Notes: generated from the letters alone by a model not told the origin. A stretch of DNA of 64,000 nt from Rhizobium tumorigenes (GCF_003240565.2 NZ_CP117255.1:2670001-2734000); one strand, 5' to 3'; positions 1-8,335 are shown, counted from the first letter of the stretch. Made by a program: numbers and translations.

Positions 1-342
1 CAAATCACCCCCAAAACTCTCAAGCTTCTTTTCGAAACAACAGAGCGAAGCAGTTCGTCGCCAGAAGCGCCGCCGCCCTCGTCAGTGACCGGCTTATAGG
101 CCCTACATCCCGAAGTAGTCAACACACACCCACCAAAGTTTTTTGAAAAATTTATAACTGACTGTTTCTAAACACATATTCAGAACATCTTTATCAACAC
201 GACAAAACCAGACACCACTCGGACAGCCAAACGAAAACTACAAAACCGAAAATCTTGCCCAAATGGTCAAAATTCGACGTTCGGGAATTCTTCTTGAGAT
301 CCAGAATCCCGTCTCTTAATCAAATGGGGCTGGGATGGCGAC
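1..342. other. Non-coding left edge
   Basis: No convincing reading frame was found here. Positions 1-93 would be the untranslated leader of the leftward transcript from the promoter at 94-122. Positions 123-245 are strikingly A/T-rich compared with the rest of the window. The open frame on the minus strand at 267-629 is only the mirror of the DUF883 gene. Confidence 0.5.
94..122 (-). promoter_or_regulatory. Strong sigma70 promoter of rRNA-operon type, reading left
   Basis: On the minus strand there is TTGACT (117-122), a 17-base spacer and CTATAA (94-99), followed by a GC-rich discriminator. The stretch upstream of the -35 (about 123-165) is A/T-rich like an UP element. This arrangement is typical of stringently controlled rRNA promoters in rhizobia. 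Nothing coding lies between it and the left edge, so the transcript leaves the window; a 16S rRNA gene there is an inference. Confidence 0.6.
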
Positions 343-368
343 GGAACCAAAACGCTCGTCGTGCTGTT
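343..368 (+). promoter_or_regulatory. EcfG/RpoE2-type general stress promoter
   Basis: GGAAC (343-347) is followed after 18 bases by GTT (366-368). This matches the alphaproteobacterial EcfG promoter (GGAAC, 16-19 bases, cGTT/TT). It would start transcription a few bases downstream, about 25 bases before the DUF883 start codon, leaving just room for the AAGGAGG ribosome binding site. Confidence 0.6.
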
Positions 369-398
369 ACAGGGGCCTACGGATAAAAGGAGGCCAGC

Positions 399-740
399 AT
401 GGCGACCACGACTGACGACATCAAGAATGGCATGACCAAGGACATCAGCGCTCTGCAGCAGGAAATCACCCGCCTTCAGAAGCTGGTGGCATCGCAGGGC
501 TCGGAAGCCTACAGCGACTTGCGCGACAAGGCCGGCAAACTCTACGACGACGCGGCGCCCAAGGCCAAGAACGCTGTCGCCCAGATCAAGGCTGAAAGCG
601 CCGCAGCAGCAGAAGCCGCTAAGGAGCATGCCGCTGCAACAACGACCGCCCTCGTCGTGGTCGGCCTTCTCGGCCTGGCCGCAGGGTACCTGCTGGCAGG
701 CGCATCGCAGCCCGAACCGCAGCGTACCTGGTGGCGCTAA
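399..740 (+). CDS. DUF883 family membrane-anchored protein (ElaB/YqjD-like)
   Basis: This 113-residue protein has a charged, helix-forming N-terminal two thirds (about 10-80, Ala/Lys/Asp rich, coiled-coil-like) and one C-terminal membrane helix at about 83-101, followed by a short basic tail. That is the architecture of the ElaB/YqjD/DUF883 family, tail-anchored inner-membrane proteins that bind ribosomes and accumulate in stationary phase in E. coli. A near-perfect AAGGAGG sits 7 bases before the ATG. The EcfG-type promoter just upstream suggests stress induction. The family assignment rests on architecture and general resemblance; the role in this organism is inferred. Confidence 0.75.
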   Translation: MATTTDDIKNGMTKDISALQQEITRLQKLVASQGSEAYSDLRDKAGKLYDDAAPKAKNAVAQIKAESAAAAEAAKEHAAATTTALVVVGLLGLAAGYLLAGASQPEPQRTWWR

Positions 741-774
741 GCGGACTTCGGTGCAAATCGAAGGTATGAAAGAT

Positions 775-813
775 CAATACAAAGGCCTGCCCATGCGGCA
801 GGCCTTTGTATTG
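775..813. terminator. Bidirectional terminator
   Basis: CAATACAAAGGCCTGCC and its exact reverse complement flank a five-base loop (CATGC). The stem is 17 bp and ends in A/T-rich arms on both sides. It follows the DUF883 stop codon. Confidence 0.75.
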
Positions 814-892
814 AGTGCAATCCATGATTTACTGATGGCTTATACAACGCAATTCGAGGCCTAACGATAAGAAAAAAGCGCGGGAGGAAATC

Positions 893-1099
893 ATGCAGAC
901 TGCCAGACCGGAAAGTATCGTCGAAGTCAGCGTCGTAAAGTCGGGCATCAGCCGGGCAGTCGGCATCATGAGCATGCGGCAGGCACTCGAACTTCCCGAC
1001 ATTCCGAACCTCATCTATTCCCACCCGGACCCGGCGTTGGCTGCCGCCGGCGTAGAGGTGAGCCGCGAGGACCTCGAAGCCTTCCTCAGTCATCACTGA
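893..1099 (+). CDS. Small conserved-type hypothetical protein (68 aa)
   Basis: I do not recognise a family. The product is 68 residues with no signal peptide or membrane segment: a short beta-like N-terminus, a helix around MSMRQALELP, and an acidic C-terminal helix (about 52-67) ending in two histidines. The ATG is preceded by a good ribosome binding site (GGGAGGAAATC). It stands alone between the terminator at 775-813 and the pseudouridine synthase gene. Codon use matches the neighbours, which favours a real gene over a chance frame. Confidence 0.55.
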   Translation: MQTARPESIVEVSVVKSGISRAVGIMSMRQALELPDIPNLIYSHPDPALAAAGVEVSREDLEAFLSHH

Positions 1100-1173
1100 T
1101 ACGGACGGGATCCATGTGGGTGGTTCCCTCCCGCCCACTGCCCGCCTACACCGTTTGCATGTAGCCGCCTGAC

Positions 1174-2034
1174 ATGCCAAACCGGCTGCAACGATACCAA
1201 GTGCAGGACGGACCGGTGAGCCAACGGCAATCTCCGCAACGACATGACCAAGGCGGTAAAAATCGCGAAACAGCGGACGGCAAACGGGTGACGCTACCCC
1301 GGGCACTGTCGAAGCTCGGCTATTGTTCGCGAACCCAGGCAGAAGCGCTGATTTCCGAAGGCCGTGTGAGTGTTGACGGCCGCACTGTGATGGACACCGC
1401 TGCCTGGGTCGATCTCGACCACACGCGAATTGCCGTCGATGGAATTGCCGTGGTGGCAGAGACGAAGGTCTATCTCATGCTCAACAAGCCGCGCGGCCTT
1501 GTGACCACGCGCCAGGATCCCGAAGGCAGGCCGACAGTCTATGATTGCCTGAAGACTTTCGACGCCCCGCACCTTTCACCGGTCGGCCGGCTCGACAAGG
1601 CCAGCGAAGGACTGCTGCTCTTCACCAACGATACTGTGCTCGCACAGGCGCTGCTCGATCCCATCACCCATGTCGCAAAAACCTACCATGTGCAGATCGA
1701 CCAGCAGATGGACGAAATGCGGCTGGCGCGGATGATCTCCGGCGTCACATCCGATGGTGAATGGCTGACGGCAAGCACGGCAACGGTGCTGCGCCATGGC
1801 GATCGCAATGCATGGATAGAGGTGGAACTGCGACAAGGGCGCAACCGCCAGATCCGCCGGATGCTCGATGTGCTCGGCGTTGCCTGCCTGCGGCTGGTGC
1901 GCGTCAGTTTCGGGGATCTGCAACTCGGGGATCTCCCCAAGGGCAATGTGCGGGCTTTGACGGAGACAGAAGTGCGAGGTCTCAGGCAGGCAAGCGGCAT
2001 GGAGAAGCGCAGCGAGCCCGGCCGGAGGCGCTAG
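1174..2034 (+). CDS. RsuA/RluB/RluE-family rRNA pseudouridine synthase
   Basis: The enzyme isomerises a uridine in rRNA to pseudouridine. After a polar 37-residue extension comes an S4 RNA-binding domain (about 38-85, with [13 protein letters not shown]), then the synthase domain with the [10 protein letters not shown] strand (103-112) and the catalytic motif [13 protein letters not shown] (138-150; catalytic Asp141). The late [11 protein letters not shown] motif is also of the RsuA/RluB/E/F type. The exact rRNA target cannot be read from sequence. The ATG at 1174 gives the long N-terminus; a GTG at 1216 is possible. The phosphoribosyltransferase gene starts 3 bases after its stop, so the two are probably cotranscribed. 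Confidence 0.85.
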   Translation: MPNRLQRYQVQDGPVSQRQSPQRHDQGGKNRETADGKRVTLPRALSKLGYCSRTQAEALISEGRVSVDGRTVMDTAAWVDLDHTRIAVDGIAVVAETKVYLMLNKPRGLVTTRQDPEGRPTVYDCLKTFDAPHLSPVGRLDKASEGLLLFTNDTVLAQALLDPITHVAKTYHVQIDQQMDEMRLARMISGVTSDGEWLTASTATVLRHGDRNAWIEVELRQGRNRQIRRMLDVLGVACLRLVRVSFGDLQLGDLPKGNVRALTETEVRGLRQASGMEKRSEPGRRR

Positions 2035-2037
2035 ACC

Positions 2038-2721
2038 ATGATGCAGCCCGAAGACTTCTGGCAGCAGATCGATCCGCACGGGCCCGAGATGGCCGGGCCT
2101 TTCCACGACAGCTACAGCGCCGCTTTCGCCGGCGGCCGGATCAGGCTTCCGATCCGCGTGCTTGCCGATGGGCGCCACGCACTCGCGTCGCTGATCATCA
2201 ATCAGGCGAGCTTTGTCGTGCAGGATGCATTGGCAAGGGCGCTCGCCGACCGGCTTTCCGGCTTTGCCATCGATGTCGTTGTCGGCCTGCCGACGCTCGG
2301 GCTGACGCTCGCCTCCGCAGTTGCCCGCCAACTCGGCCACATCAGGTACGTCCCGCTCGGAACTTCGCGGAAATTCTGGTACCGCGACGAACTGTCAGTG
2401 GATCTGTCCTCCATCACCACGCCAGATCGGAAGCGTCTGTTCATAGACCCTCGGCTCCTGCCGTTGATCGAAGGCAAGCGCGTGGCCCTGGTCGACGACG
2501 TCATCTCCAGCGGAACGTCGATCGCCGCCGGCCTCGAACTGATGACGCTATGCGGCGTCGAACCGGTGGTGATTGGCGCGGCGATGTTGCAGTCGGAGCG
2601 CTGGCGGCAGCGTCTCGGCGCGCTCGATCAGAAATGGACAGAGCGGGTTGTCGGCGTCCTGGCGACGCCTCTCCTCGAGCCGGCAGACGGCGGCGGCTGG
2701 CAGCGGCCGGCCTCGTCTTGA
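2038..2721 (+). CDS. Phosphoribosyltransferase family protein
   Basis: This 227-residue protein has the type I phosphoribosyltransferase fold. The PRPP-binding loop reads [14 protein letters not shown] (149-162), with the two consecutive acidic residues and the SGTS turn of the family, and a PPi-loop-like GLPTLG lies at 83-88. It resembles the stand-alone PRTases related to adenine/xanthine PRTases, but the purine base specificity is not evident. It starts 3 bases after the pseudouridine synthase stop (tandem ATG at 2038/2041) and is followed by purC, so a role in purine salvage is plausible but inferred. Confidence 0.7.
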   Translation: MMQPEDFWQQIDPHGPEMAGPFHDSYSAAFAGGRIRLPIRVLADGRHALASLIINQASFVVQDALARALADRLSGFAIDVVVGLPTLGLTLASAVARQLGHIRYVPLGTSRKFWYRDELSVDLSSITTPDRKRLFIDPRLLPLIEGKRVALVDDVISSGTSIAAGLELMTLCGVEPVVIGAAMLQSERWRQRLGALDQKWTERVVGVLATPLLEPADGGGWQRPASS

Positions 2722-2813
2722 GCCAGTCATCCTGCCCCGCGACGGAGCGATCGCGGTTGACATCGGCGACTGGCAATTTATGGATCGGCGTACAACACGC
2801 ATCCGCAAGCCGG

Positions 2814-3791
2814 ATGCCTAGCCGATCGGTGGTCCCCTTGCGCATCCTTTCAGAAGCCCATTTTCCCGAACTGCCGAACTATTATCGCGGCAAGGTGCGG
2901 GAAAACTACGACTTGCCCGACGGCAACCGCATCATCATCAGCACGGACCGGCTGAGTGCATTCGACCGTATCCTCACCTGCATTCCTTACAAGGGCCAGG
3001 TACTGACTGAAACGGCGCGCTACTGGTTCGAGGCCACCAAGGACATCTGCCCCAACCACGTGGTTGCCTATCCTGATCCGAACGTCGTCATCGGCAAGCG
3101 GCTGGATATCCTGCCCGTCGAGATTGTCGTTCGCGGCTATCTGGCAGGCACCACGGGCACATCCATTCTGACGCTCTACAAGAAGGGCGAGCGAACCATG
3201 TACGGCACGACGCTGCCAGACGGCATGCGTGACAACCAGATCCTGCCGAAGCCGATCATCACGCCCACCAGCAAGGAATTCGACGGTGGTCACGACGCGC
3301 CGCTGACGCCCACCGAAATTATCGAGGGCGGATTGCTGACCGAACTGCAGTGGAAGACGCTGTCGGAGTATGCCTTTGCGCTCTTTGCGCGTGGCCAGCA
3401 GATGGCGCTCCAACGCGGTCTTATCCTGGTCGATACGAAATACGAGTTCGGGGTAGACGAGGCCGGCACCATCATTCTCGCCGACGAGATCCACACGCCG
3501 GATAGTAGCCGCTACTGGATTGCCGACAGTTACGAGGAAAGCTTCGCAAAAGGCACGCGCCCGGCGAGCTTCGACAAGGATTTCGTCCGCAGCTGGGTCG
3601 CCGAGCGCTGCGATCCGTATCGGGACGAAATACCTGAGATTCCTCAGGATTTGGTGGAGCAAACCTCGAAAGTCTATATCGCCGCCTTTGAGGCTATAAC
3701 GGCCACCCGCTTTGTCCCTGACGATCGTGGCGAGACGCCGCTGGCACGGGTTCGCGCAAGTTTGGCCAGCTATTTTCCGAAATCAGCATGA
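2814..3791 (+). CDS. purC: Phosphoribosylaminoimidazole-succinocarboxamide (SAICAR) synthase, long form
   Basis: PurC condenses CAIR with aspartate using ATP in de novo purine synthesis. Visible hallmarks are [12 protein letters not shown] near the N-terminus, STDRLSAFD, the substrate-binding stretch [13 protein letters not shown], and [14 protein letters not shown] followed by FDKDFVRSW near the C-terminus. At about 317-325 residues it is the long (eukaryote-like) form; rhizobia often also carry a shorter purC beside purS/Q. The start is uncertain: ATG 2814 adds eight residues, while TTG 2838 begins exactly at [10 protein letters not shown], where the conserved sequence starts. Neither has a strong ribosome binding site. 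The frame stays open upstream to 1761, but that part is the shadow of two other genes. Confidence 0.88.
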   Translation: MPSRSVVPLRILSEAHFPELPNYYRGKVRENYDLPDGNRIIISTDRLSAFDRILTCIPYKGQVLTETARYWFEATKDICPNHVVAYPDPNVVIGKRLDILPVEIVVRGYLAGTTGTSILTLYKKGERTMYGTTLPDGMRDNQILPKPIITPTSKEFDGGHDAPLTPTEIIEGGLLTELQWKTLSEYAFALFARGQQMALQRGLILVDTKYEFGVDEAGTIILADEIHTPDSSRYWIADSYEESFAKGTRPASFDKDFVRSWVAERCDPYRDEIPEIPQDLVEQTSKVYIAAFEAITATRFVPDDRGETPLARVRASLASYFPKSA

Positions 3792-4113
3792 ACGGTCTTG
3801 TAATTCTACAACCGTCATTGTCCGAGCCAAAAGGTAACGCGAGTCGACCCGACAAGGTCGCGGCGACCGGCGGACAGGGTATGCTTTTTGCAACACTTGG
3901 AAAAAATCGTTGACGCAAGAGGCCGTTTCACACCTCTGTGTGATCAATCACGTCTTAGAATCTGGCAGAGGGACTGTGATCTTGCAGATGCGATTGCTAG
4001 ATTGTCGCGACTTACGACTACCCGTTTGCGGACCGTGAATGTGTATGATCTTGATACGGAGTTATGAAAACTTCGTTAACACGCTGATAGTAATTAGAAT
4101 TGTGGGAAATAAA
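3792..4113. promoter_or_regulatory. Intergenic region upstream of the NodT-family gene
   Basis: An interrupted hairpin at 3792-3815 (ACGG..TTGTA/TACAA.CCGT) directly follows the purC stop and may help end transcription, though no T-run follows. A short palindrome, GTGAT-CA-ATCAC, lies at 3940-3951 and could be a repressor site for the efflux gene. The last 100 bases are A/T-rich. A 41-codon frame at 3788-3913 overlapping the purC stop has no support. Confidence 0.35.
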
Positions 4114-4116
4114 GTG

Positions 4117-5550
4117 ATGGTTTCCATTCGTACAGCTGCTCCTGCCCTGCTGCTTATCCTGGCAGGTTGCGTCAGCGGCCCAGATCATAAGCCGCCGGTG
4201 ATGCCTCTGCCGGCGAAATTCTCGGAAGGCGGTACGAAGTCGAACGATGACGTTTCCAGCCGCAAGTGGTGGACAGATTACCATGACACTAAGCTTGACG
4301 GCCTGGTTAACATAGGTCTCGCCCAGAATGTTTCCATCCTTTCGTCCATCGAAGCAACCGTCGCCTATGAAGGCGATGTCACGGTCGCCGGCGCAGGGGG
4401 CCTCCCCAGCCTAACAGGCACTGCAGCGCAGACGATGAGCGGCCAGAAGGGCAAGCTGCGCACAGCGCAGGCAACGCAGCACACCAGCAGCGGCGAATTG
4501 ACGGCTTCCTGGCTTCTCGACTTGTTCGGACAATATCGTCGTGCCCGCGAAGGCGCACTCGACACGCTCGATGCAGCCTACGCCACCGTCGATGTCACCC
4601 GTCTGGCCTATCTGCAGGATCTGGTGACCAGCTACATCACGGCTCGCTACTATCAGGCCCTGATCGGCGTCGCCAACGAGAACCTCAAGTCCCGCCGCGA
4701 GACACTCGAACTGACGAAGTTCCAGCTGCAGGCCGGCGCCGCATCACGTCTTGACGTGGTTCAGGCCGAGGGCCTCGTCAACTCGTCGCTCTCCGAACTG
4801 CCGCCGAACGAAATCGCCTTCCGCAAGCAGGTGCATCACATCGCTACCCTGCTGAACGTCCCTTCGGCCACCGTCATTGCCGAAATGCAGTCGTCGACCG
4901 GACAGCCCGTATTTCGTGGCAGCGTGACAACCGGCGTTCCCGCCGATCTCGTCCGCAACCGTCCCGATATCCGCAAGGCCGAACGTCAGCTGGCAGCAGC
5001 CACAGCCCAAATCGGCGTTGCCGAAGCGCAGCTCTACCCGAGCATTTCGCTGAGCGGTTCGATCTCGCCTTCCTACATCAAATCAGGCAGCACGAAGGGT
5101 GGCCTCACGACCTGGTCGTTCGGCCCCACGCTCAACCTGCCGATCTTCGACGGCGGCCTGTTGCGCGCCAACGTCAAGATCGCCGAATCGAACGCCCGTG
5201 CGGCGTATCTCTCGTGGAAGTCGACGGTGTTGTCGGCTGTCGAGGATGTCGAGAACGCACTTTCGGCCGTTACCCGCGATGCACAGACGATCTCGGCGCT
5301 GCGTGCGCAGGTCAAATCCTACCGCGAGGCGCTGCAGCTTTCGACTGCTAGCTACAAGGATGGCGCATCTTCGCTGCTAGACGTCATCACCGCGCAGCTT
5401 CAGGTCACTTCGGCACAGGAGAGCCTTGCCGCTGCCGTGCAGACCAGTGCAGCCGACTATGTGTCGCTCAACGTTGCGATCGGTGCAGGCTATGTCGCAG
5501 CCAGCCCGGACAAGGTTACTCCGGTGACGTTAGCCTCAAAGAAGATGTAA
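4117..5550 (+). CDS. NodT/TolC-family outer-membrane efflux lipoprotein
   Basis: This is the outer-membrane channel of a tripartite RND-type efflux system. The N-terminus is a lipoprotein signal with lipobox LAGC (Cys18 counted from ATG 4117; a GTG at 4114 is also possible, with GGGAAATAA upstream). Two OEP repeats follow, each with long helices. Typical features include LLDLFGQYRR, LQAGAASRLDVVQAEG, the VRNRPDIRKAERQLAAATAQIGVAEA region and a C-terminal DGASSLLDVITAQ repeat. No inner-membrane pump or periplasmic adaptor is adjacent, so its partners are encoded elsewhere. An upstream palindrome may serve a local regulator. The product is 477 residues, normal for the family. Confidence 0.85.
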   Translation: MVSIRTAAPALLLILAGCVSGPDHKPPVMPLPAKFSEGGTKSNDDVSSRKWWTDYHDTKLDGLVNIGLAQNVSILSSIEATVAYEGDVTVAGAGGLPSLTGTAAQTMSGQKGKLRTAQATQHTSSGELTASWLLDLFGQYRRAREGALDTLDAAYATVDVTRLAYLQDLVTSYITARYYQALIGVANENLKSRRETLELTKFQLQAGAASRLDVVQAEGLVNSSLSELPPNEIAFRKQVHHIATLLNVPSATVIAEMQSSTGQPVFRGSVTTGVPADLVRNRPDIRKAERQLAAATAQIGVAEAQLYPSISLSGSISPSYIKSGSTKGGLTTWSFGPTLNLPIFDGGLLRANVKIAESNARAAYLSWKSTVLSAVEDVENALSAVTRDAQTISALRAQVKSYREALQLSTASYKDGASSLLDVITAQLQVTSAQESLAAAVQTSAADYVSLNVAIGAGYVAASPDKVTPVTLASKKM

Positions 5551-5590
5551 GTTCGAACAGGGCGTCGTCGCCCAAACTTTGTTACACATT

Positions 5591-5627
5591 GAAACCGCCG
5601 CAGCACCGCTTGCGGCGGTTTCATTTT
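5591..5627 (+). terminator. Rho-independent terminator of the NodT-family gene
   Basis: GAAACCGCCGCA pairs with TGCGGCGGTTTC across an 8-base loop and is followed by ATTTT. It lies 40 bases after the stop codon. Confidence 0.8.
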
Positions 5628-5700
5628 GGGGGAGGCAATCTGACGGCGGGCTGTTGGCTGATCCTGGCTGTATGAGCAATACAATACGCCAAAACGACAA

Positions 5701-5724
5701 AAAGGCCGGAACGATCCGGCCTTT
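5701..5724 (-). terminator. Orphan hairpin, terminator in the leftward direction
   Basis: A perfect 10-bp stem (AAAGGCCGGA/TCCGGCCTTT, loop ACGA) has its T-run only on the minus strand (CCTTTTTG). No annotated minus-strand gene ends here, so it may end a short leftward RNA that begins near 5780. Confidence 0.5.
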
Positions 5725-5803
5725 CGTCACCTGCTTCGAAACAATGCCAGTACATCCGTGGTCAAAGCAAAAGCAGATTTGCACATAGTCTGGGCGCGAT
5801 AGG

Positions 5804-5818
5804 TTAACAAAAGGTTAA
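5804..5818. promoter_or_regulatory. CtrA-type box (TTAA-N7-TTAA)
   Basis: TTAA (5804-5807), seven bases, TTAA (5815-5818): a perfect match to the binding site of the cell-cycle regulator CtrA. It lies 207 bases before the SH3 protein gene. It also overlaps a possible leftward -35 (TTGTTA, complement of 5805-5810) that is 17 bases from TATGTG (complement of 5782-5787). Confidence 0.5.
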
Positions 5819-6024
5819 CGCTGTCCCGCCTTTGCCACTGGGAGCGTTGCTCCCCGGGCCTTTTTATCGATATGTGGCTGCAAAGTAGATGGTTTGGCAG
5901 GACGCGCATTTCAAGATGGAAGTGCCGTTCCGCGTTCAAGTTACGTTCATGCATCTATTCTTACAAGACGAAAGAAAGCAGCCTCTCGAATCATTGGCTG
6001 CAAGACGTCCCACGGAGGAGACAC

Positions 6025-6984
6025 ATGAGGAAACTACTTCTGGCCACCGCAGCCCTGGGCAGCGTGTTGGTCTTGCCGGCGATAGCCGAGGCTGCCTCGG
6101 GCTTCTCGACGGCGAATGTCAACATGCGTTCCGGACCGAGCACCGCCTATCCAGCAGTGACGCTCATCCCGATTGGCGCGCCACTCCGGATAAATGGTTG
6201 CCTTGCCGACCTCCCTTGGTGCGACGTCTCGTTTGACGGTGGTCGCGGTTGGGTCGCAGGCCGTTATGTCCAGGCGGTCTACCAGCAGCGGCGTATCTAT
6301 GTCGGCCCGCAATATTACCGTCCGCTCGGCATCCCGACAATCACCTTCGATCTCGACAACTACTGGGACCGCAACTATCGCGGCCGGGATTTCTACCGCG
6401 ACCGTGATCGCTGGGCGCAGGGTCCGGACTGGCAGCGCAATGGTGGCCAGCCGATCTATCGCCGGCCACCACCGCCGCCGGTTTACGATCCTGAGGACGA
6501 TGACCAGGGTAACTGGCAGAGGCGCCACCAGCGCCAGCCAGACTACGGCGACAACTACCAGGGCGATGACACTCCGCCACCCCGCCACCGTCCGCGTTAT
6601 GGCGACAGCGATGCTGGCCAGCGCTATGGCGACCCCGACCAGGGCAACTTCGACGGCGACAACAACCAGCCGCCGCGCAGGCGCCAGCAGCAGAATCAGC
6701 AAGATCAGCAGCAGCAACGCCCTCAGCGTGATCAGCCTCCACAAGGCCAGCCACCGCGTCAGCCGCAGCCGCAGCCACAGCAGCCGCAACCTCAGCCTCC
6801 GCAACAGCCTGCTCCGCCGCCGCCGCGTGCTCAGCCCGAGGCCCCTCGCCCGCAACCACAGCCGCAGGCTCAGCAGCCGGGCAATAGCGAGCCGCCGCGC
6901 GTCATTCGTCGCAATGATGGTCAGGTCATAGTGTGCCCGGACGGTGGCTCCGCCTGCAACGAGCCGCATTCGTCGCACAACTGA
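6025..6984 (+). CDS. Secreted SH3-domain protein with a long Pro/Gln-rich tail
   Basis: The 319-residue precursor has a clear signal peptide (residues 1-23, cleavage after AEA), then a bacterial SH3 domain (about 25-88) with the typical VNMRSGPSTAYP start and GWVAGRYV end. A linker rich in Tyr, Asp and Arg follows, then from about 145 a low-complexity tail of Pro, Gln, Arg and Asp up to residue 290. The C-terminus has two cysteines (VCPDGGSACN). SH3b domains usually bind peptidoglycan or proteins in the periplasm; the tail may span or bind the cell wall. The start is set by GGAGG eight bases before ATG 6025. A CtrA-type box upstream hints at cell-cycle control. Confidence 0.75.
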   Translation: MRKLLLATAALGSVLVLPAIAEAASGFSTANVNMRSGPSTAYPAVTLIPIGAPLRINGCLADLPWCDVSFDGGRGWVAGRYVQAVYQQRRIYVGPQYYRPLGIPTITFDLDNYWDRNYRGRDFYRDRDRWAQGPDWQRNGGQPIYRRPPPPPVYDPEDDDQGNWQRRHQRQPDYGDNYQGDDTPPPRHRPRYGDSDAGQRYGDPDQGNFDGDNNQPPRRRQQQNQQDQQQQRPQRDQPPQGQPPRQPQPQPQQPQPQPPQQPAPPPPRAQPEAPRPQPQPQAQQPGNSEPPRVIRRNDGQVIVCPDGGSACNEPHSSHN

Positions 6985-6997
6985 GTACTGAAGATAC

Positions 6998-7022
6998 AGG
7001 GGGCCTCTCGGAGGCCTCCTGT
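6998..7022 (+). terminator. Hairpin after the SH3 protein gene
   Basis: GGGGGCCTC pairs with GAGGCCTCC over a TCG loop (one G-T pair), starting 14 bases after the stop codon. The T-tract is poor, so termination may be weak. Confidence 0.5.
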
Positions 7023-7060
7023 CATGCCCAATCCGCGAGGAGCGTCCGCTTAGGTCCGCT

Positions 7061-7303
7061 TCAGTGTGTTGTCAGGTCTGCTTCACGCGTTGCCGACATA
7101 AAGATCTCACGAGCTTCCTCGGCCGACCGCCGGCCTGCTATCGCCGCGCGGCATACACTGCGCGCAGCCACATAGAGAGGCCCGCGCCGATCCGGCCACA
7201 TGTCCATCAGGCAGTGCAACGCATCGGATGGACCACTGACCACCCGGGCGTCATCCTGACTGAAACCCACTTCTACCGGATTGCTCCATTTAACGTGTCG
7301 CAT
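7061..7303 (-). CDS. DUF982 family protein
   Basis: This 80-residue soluble protein matches the DUF982 pattern common in rhizobial genomes: W.NPV.V near the N-terminus, a central LMDMWPDRRGPLYVAA stretch, and a C-terminal helix with AREIFMSATREA. The function of the family is unknown; its members are small, numerous and often scattered as single genes. The start is fixed by CAGGAGGAG about 8 bases before the ATG. No operon partner is evident; it stands convergent to the SH3 gene. Confidence 0.75.
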   Translation of the reverse strand: MRHVKWSNPVEVGFSQDDARVVSGPSDALHCLMDMWPDRRGPLYVAARSVCRAAIAGRRSAEEAREIFMSATREADLTTH

Positions 7304-7478
7304 GAGCCTGTCTCCTCCTGACCTATGCCTGCGCGTTCATCCTCCTCGATGACGTGCAAATGACATTGTCCATTAGTCCCGATAAAAACACAACCGGTGA
7401 AATACGGGGGAGCTGCGCAGCAACGCTTGGCCATTCGAAGGACCAGATCGCGAAGTTGTAAGGTTGAAAAGGCGGGCT

Positions 7479-7790
7479 TCAGAAATTTCCTCTTGCACCA
7501 TCGGCGGTCAGCATCTTGAAGTTGGTCCCATCGGTCAGGATTTTGGCGCAACCGGTGCTGCCATTCGGCGATCGGATGCAAATGCTGCCGTTAGACACCT
7601 TGTAGCCCTTGCTGCTGCCTTCCTTGTAGGTGAAGCCATTGGCGTTGGTTTTGCCGGCAGCGTTCGGACCGAGATGCTTGACGATTTCAGCCTTGGTTGC
7701 CGAACGAAGCTCGGCGGAGGAAGCTGGGACGGATAGCGCACACAGGGATAAGGAACCTGCGACGAACAGGTTGGCAATTTTCGCGATCAT
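7479..7790 (-). CDS. Small secreted hypothetical protein
   Basis: This 103-residue precursor has a signal peptide (1-26, ending SVPASSAEL) and a mature part of about 77 residues. The mature part contains a Gly/Ser/Lys-rich beta-like segment and two cysteines (SICIRS and TGCAK) that could form a disulfide in the periplasm. I do not recognise a named family, although similar tiny exported proteins are frequent in rhizobia. It is single and faces the small stress genes to its right. An odd palindrome (7905-7921) lies 115 bases upstream of its start. Confidence 0.6.
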   Translation of the reverse strand: MIAKIANLFVAGSLSLCALSVPASSAELRSATKAEIVKHLGPNAAGKTNANGFTYKEGSSKGYKVSNGSICIRSPNGSTGCAKILTDGTNFKMLTADGARGNF

Positions 7791-7904
7791 GATGACATAG
7801 ACCTCTTGGGAAGCAGGACGGTGCTGCAGCGGCGGCAGTCCGAACAGGACGCCAACTCATGCCAAAAATACAGAGGGCCGTGAGATGTGCAATGCAGTTG
7901 TTGA

Positions 7905-7921
7905 TTTTTGCAGTGCAAAAA
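7905..7921. repeat. Odd palindrome TTTTTGCA-G-TGCAAAAA
   Basis: A perfect 17-base palindrome about a central G. Its core TTGCAGTGCAA recurs exactly at 30619-30629. It lies in a non-coding gap (7791-8014), so it is a candidate operator. The TGC-N3-GCA core resembles sites reported for PhaR/AniA-type regulators; this link is an inference. Confidence 0.4.
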
Positions 7922-8014
7922 TTGTTTCTGGAGCTGCCGGCGAAGGCAAGGTTCATATCCAGACATTGCTCGGGCGGCACGTGCCGCCCGACTGGGAAAT
8001 TTGTCAATCGTCGG

Positions 8015-8203
8015 TTAGATCGCCGTATTCGAGTCTGGCCGGGCCATTGCGGCAACGGGATCGTTTGGGTTCAGGTCGTCTTCCGGCTGGATTATCGGGG
8101 GCACGGCCGGCTTTTCCTGGGTCCGGTCGGGGATACCTGGCGTGAATGTCGGGCCACGCGGTGTTTCAGCGTCTGGCTGCGGAAGAGGATCGCGATTAGG
8201 CAT
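8015..8203 (-). CDS. Small proline-rich hypothetical protein (62 aa)
   Basis: The product has 62 residues, is very rich in Pro, Asp and Asn, has no signal or membrane segment, and is probably disordered. The ATG at 8203 is preferred over the one at 8221 because AAGGAG lies at the right distance before it. An EcfG-type promoter (8239-8263) reads straight into it with a leader of about 30 bases, which strongly supports a real, stress-induced gene. I do not recognise a characterised family. It is flanked by another stress-type gene (8336-8632) on the same strand. Confidence 0.65.
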   Translation of the reverse strand: MPNRDPLPQPDAETPRGPTFTPGIPDRTQEKPAVPPIIQPEDDLNPNDPVAAMARPDSNTAI

Positions 8204-8238
8204 GGATTTCTCCTTTATCAACTAACGGCACTGGGACT

Positions 8239-8263
8239 AACGACACCACCAGCCATTCGTTCC
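8239..8263 (-). promoter_or_regulatory. EcfG/RpoE2-type promoter, consensus match
   Basis: On the minus strand GGAAC (complement of 8259-8263), 16 bases, CGTT (complement of 8239-8242). This is the full alphaproteobacterial general-stress consensus, about 35 bases upstream of the start codon at 8203. Confidence 0.7.
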
Positions 8264-8302
8264 GCCGTACAAAAGAAATCTGGAATCCATTTCTTCTAAC
8301 GA

Positions 8303-8327
8303 GAAAAGAGCCCCGCAGGGCTCTTTT
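8303..8327 (-). terminator. Terminator of the Arg/His-rich secreted protein gene
   Basis: AAAAGAGCCC pairs with GGGCTCTTTT across CGCA, with T-runs in both directions. It follows the stop of the minus-strand gene at 8336-8632 by a few bases. Confidence 0.75.
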
Positions 8328-8335
8328 CAGATGTA

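Noticed and set aside
1761..2813. Long plus-strand frame continuous with purC
   Set aside because: It overlaps two real genes in another frame and its translation has no family features before the PurC N-terminus.
3788..3913. 41-codon frame overlapping the purC stop by ATGA
   Set aside because: No ribosome site, no recognisable composition, and it covers a hairpin.
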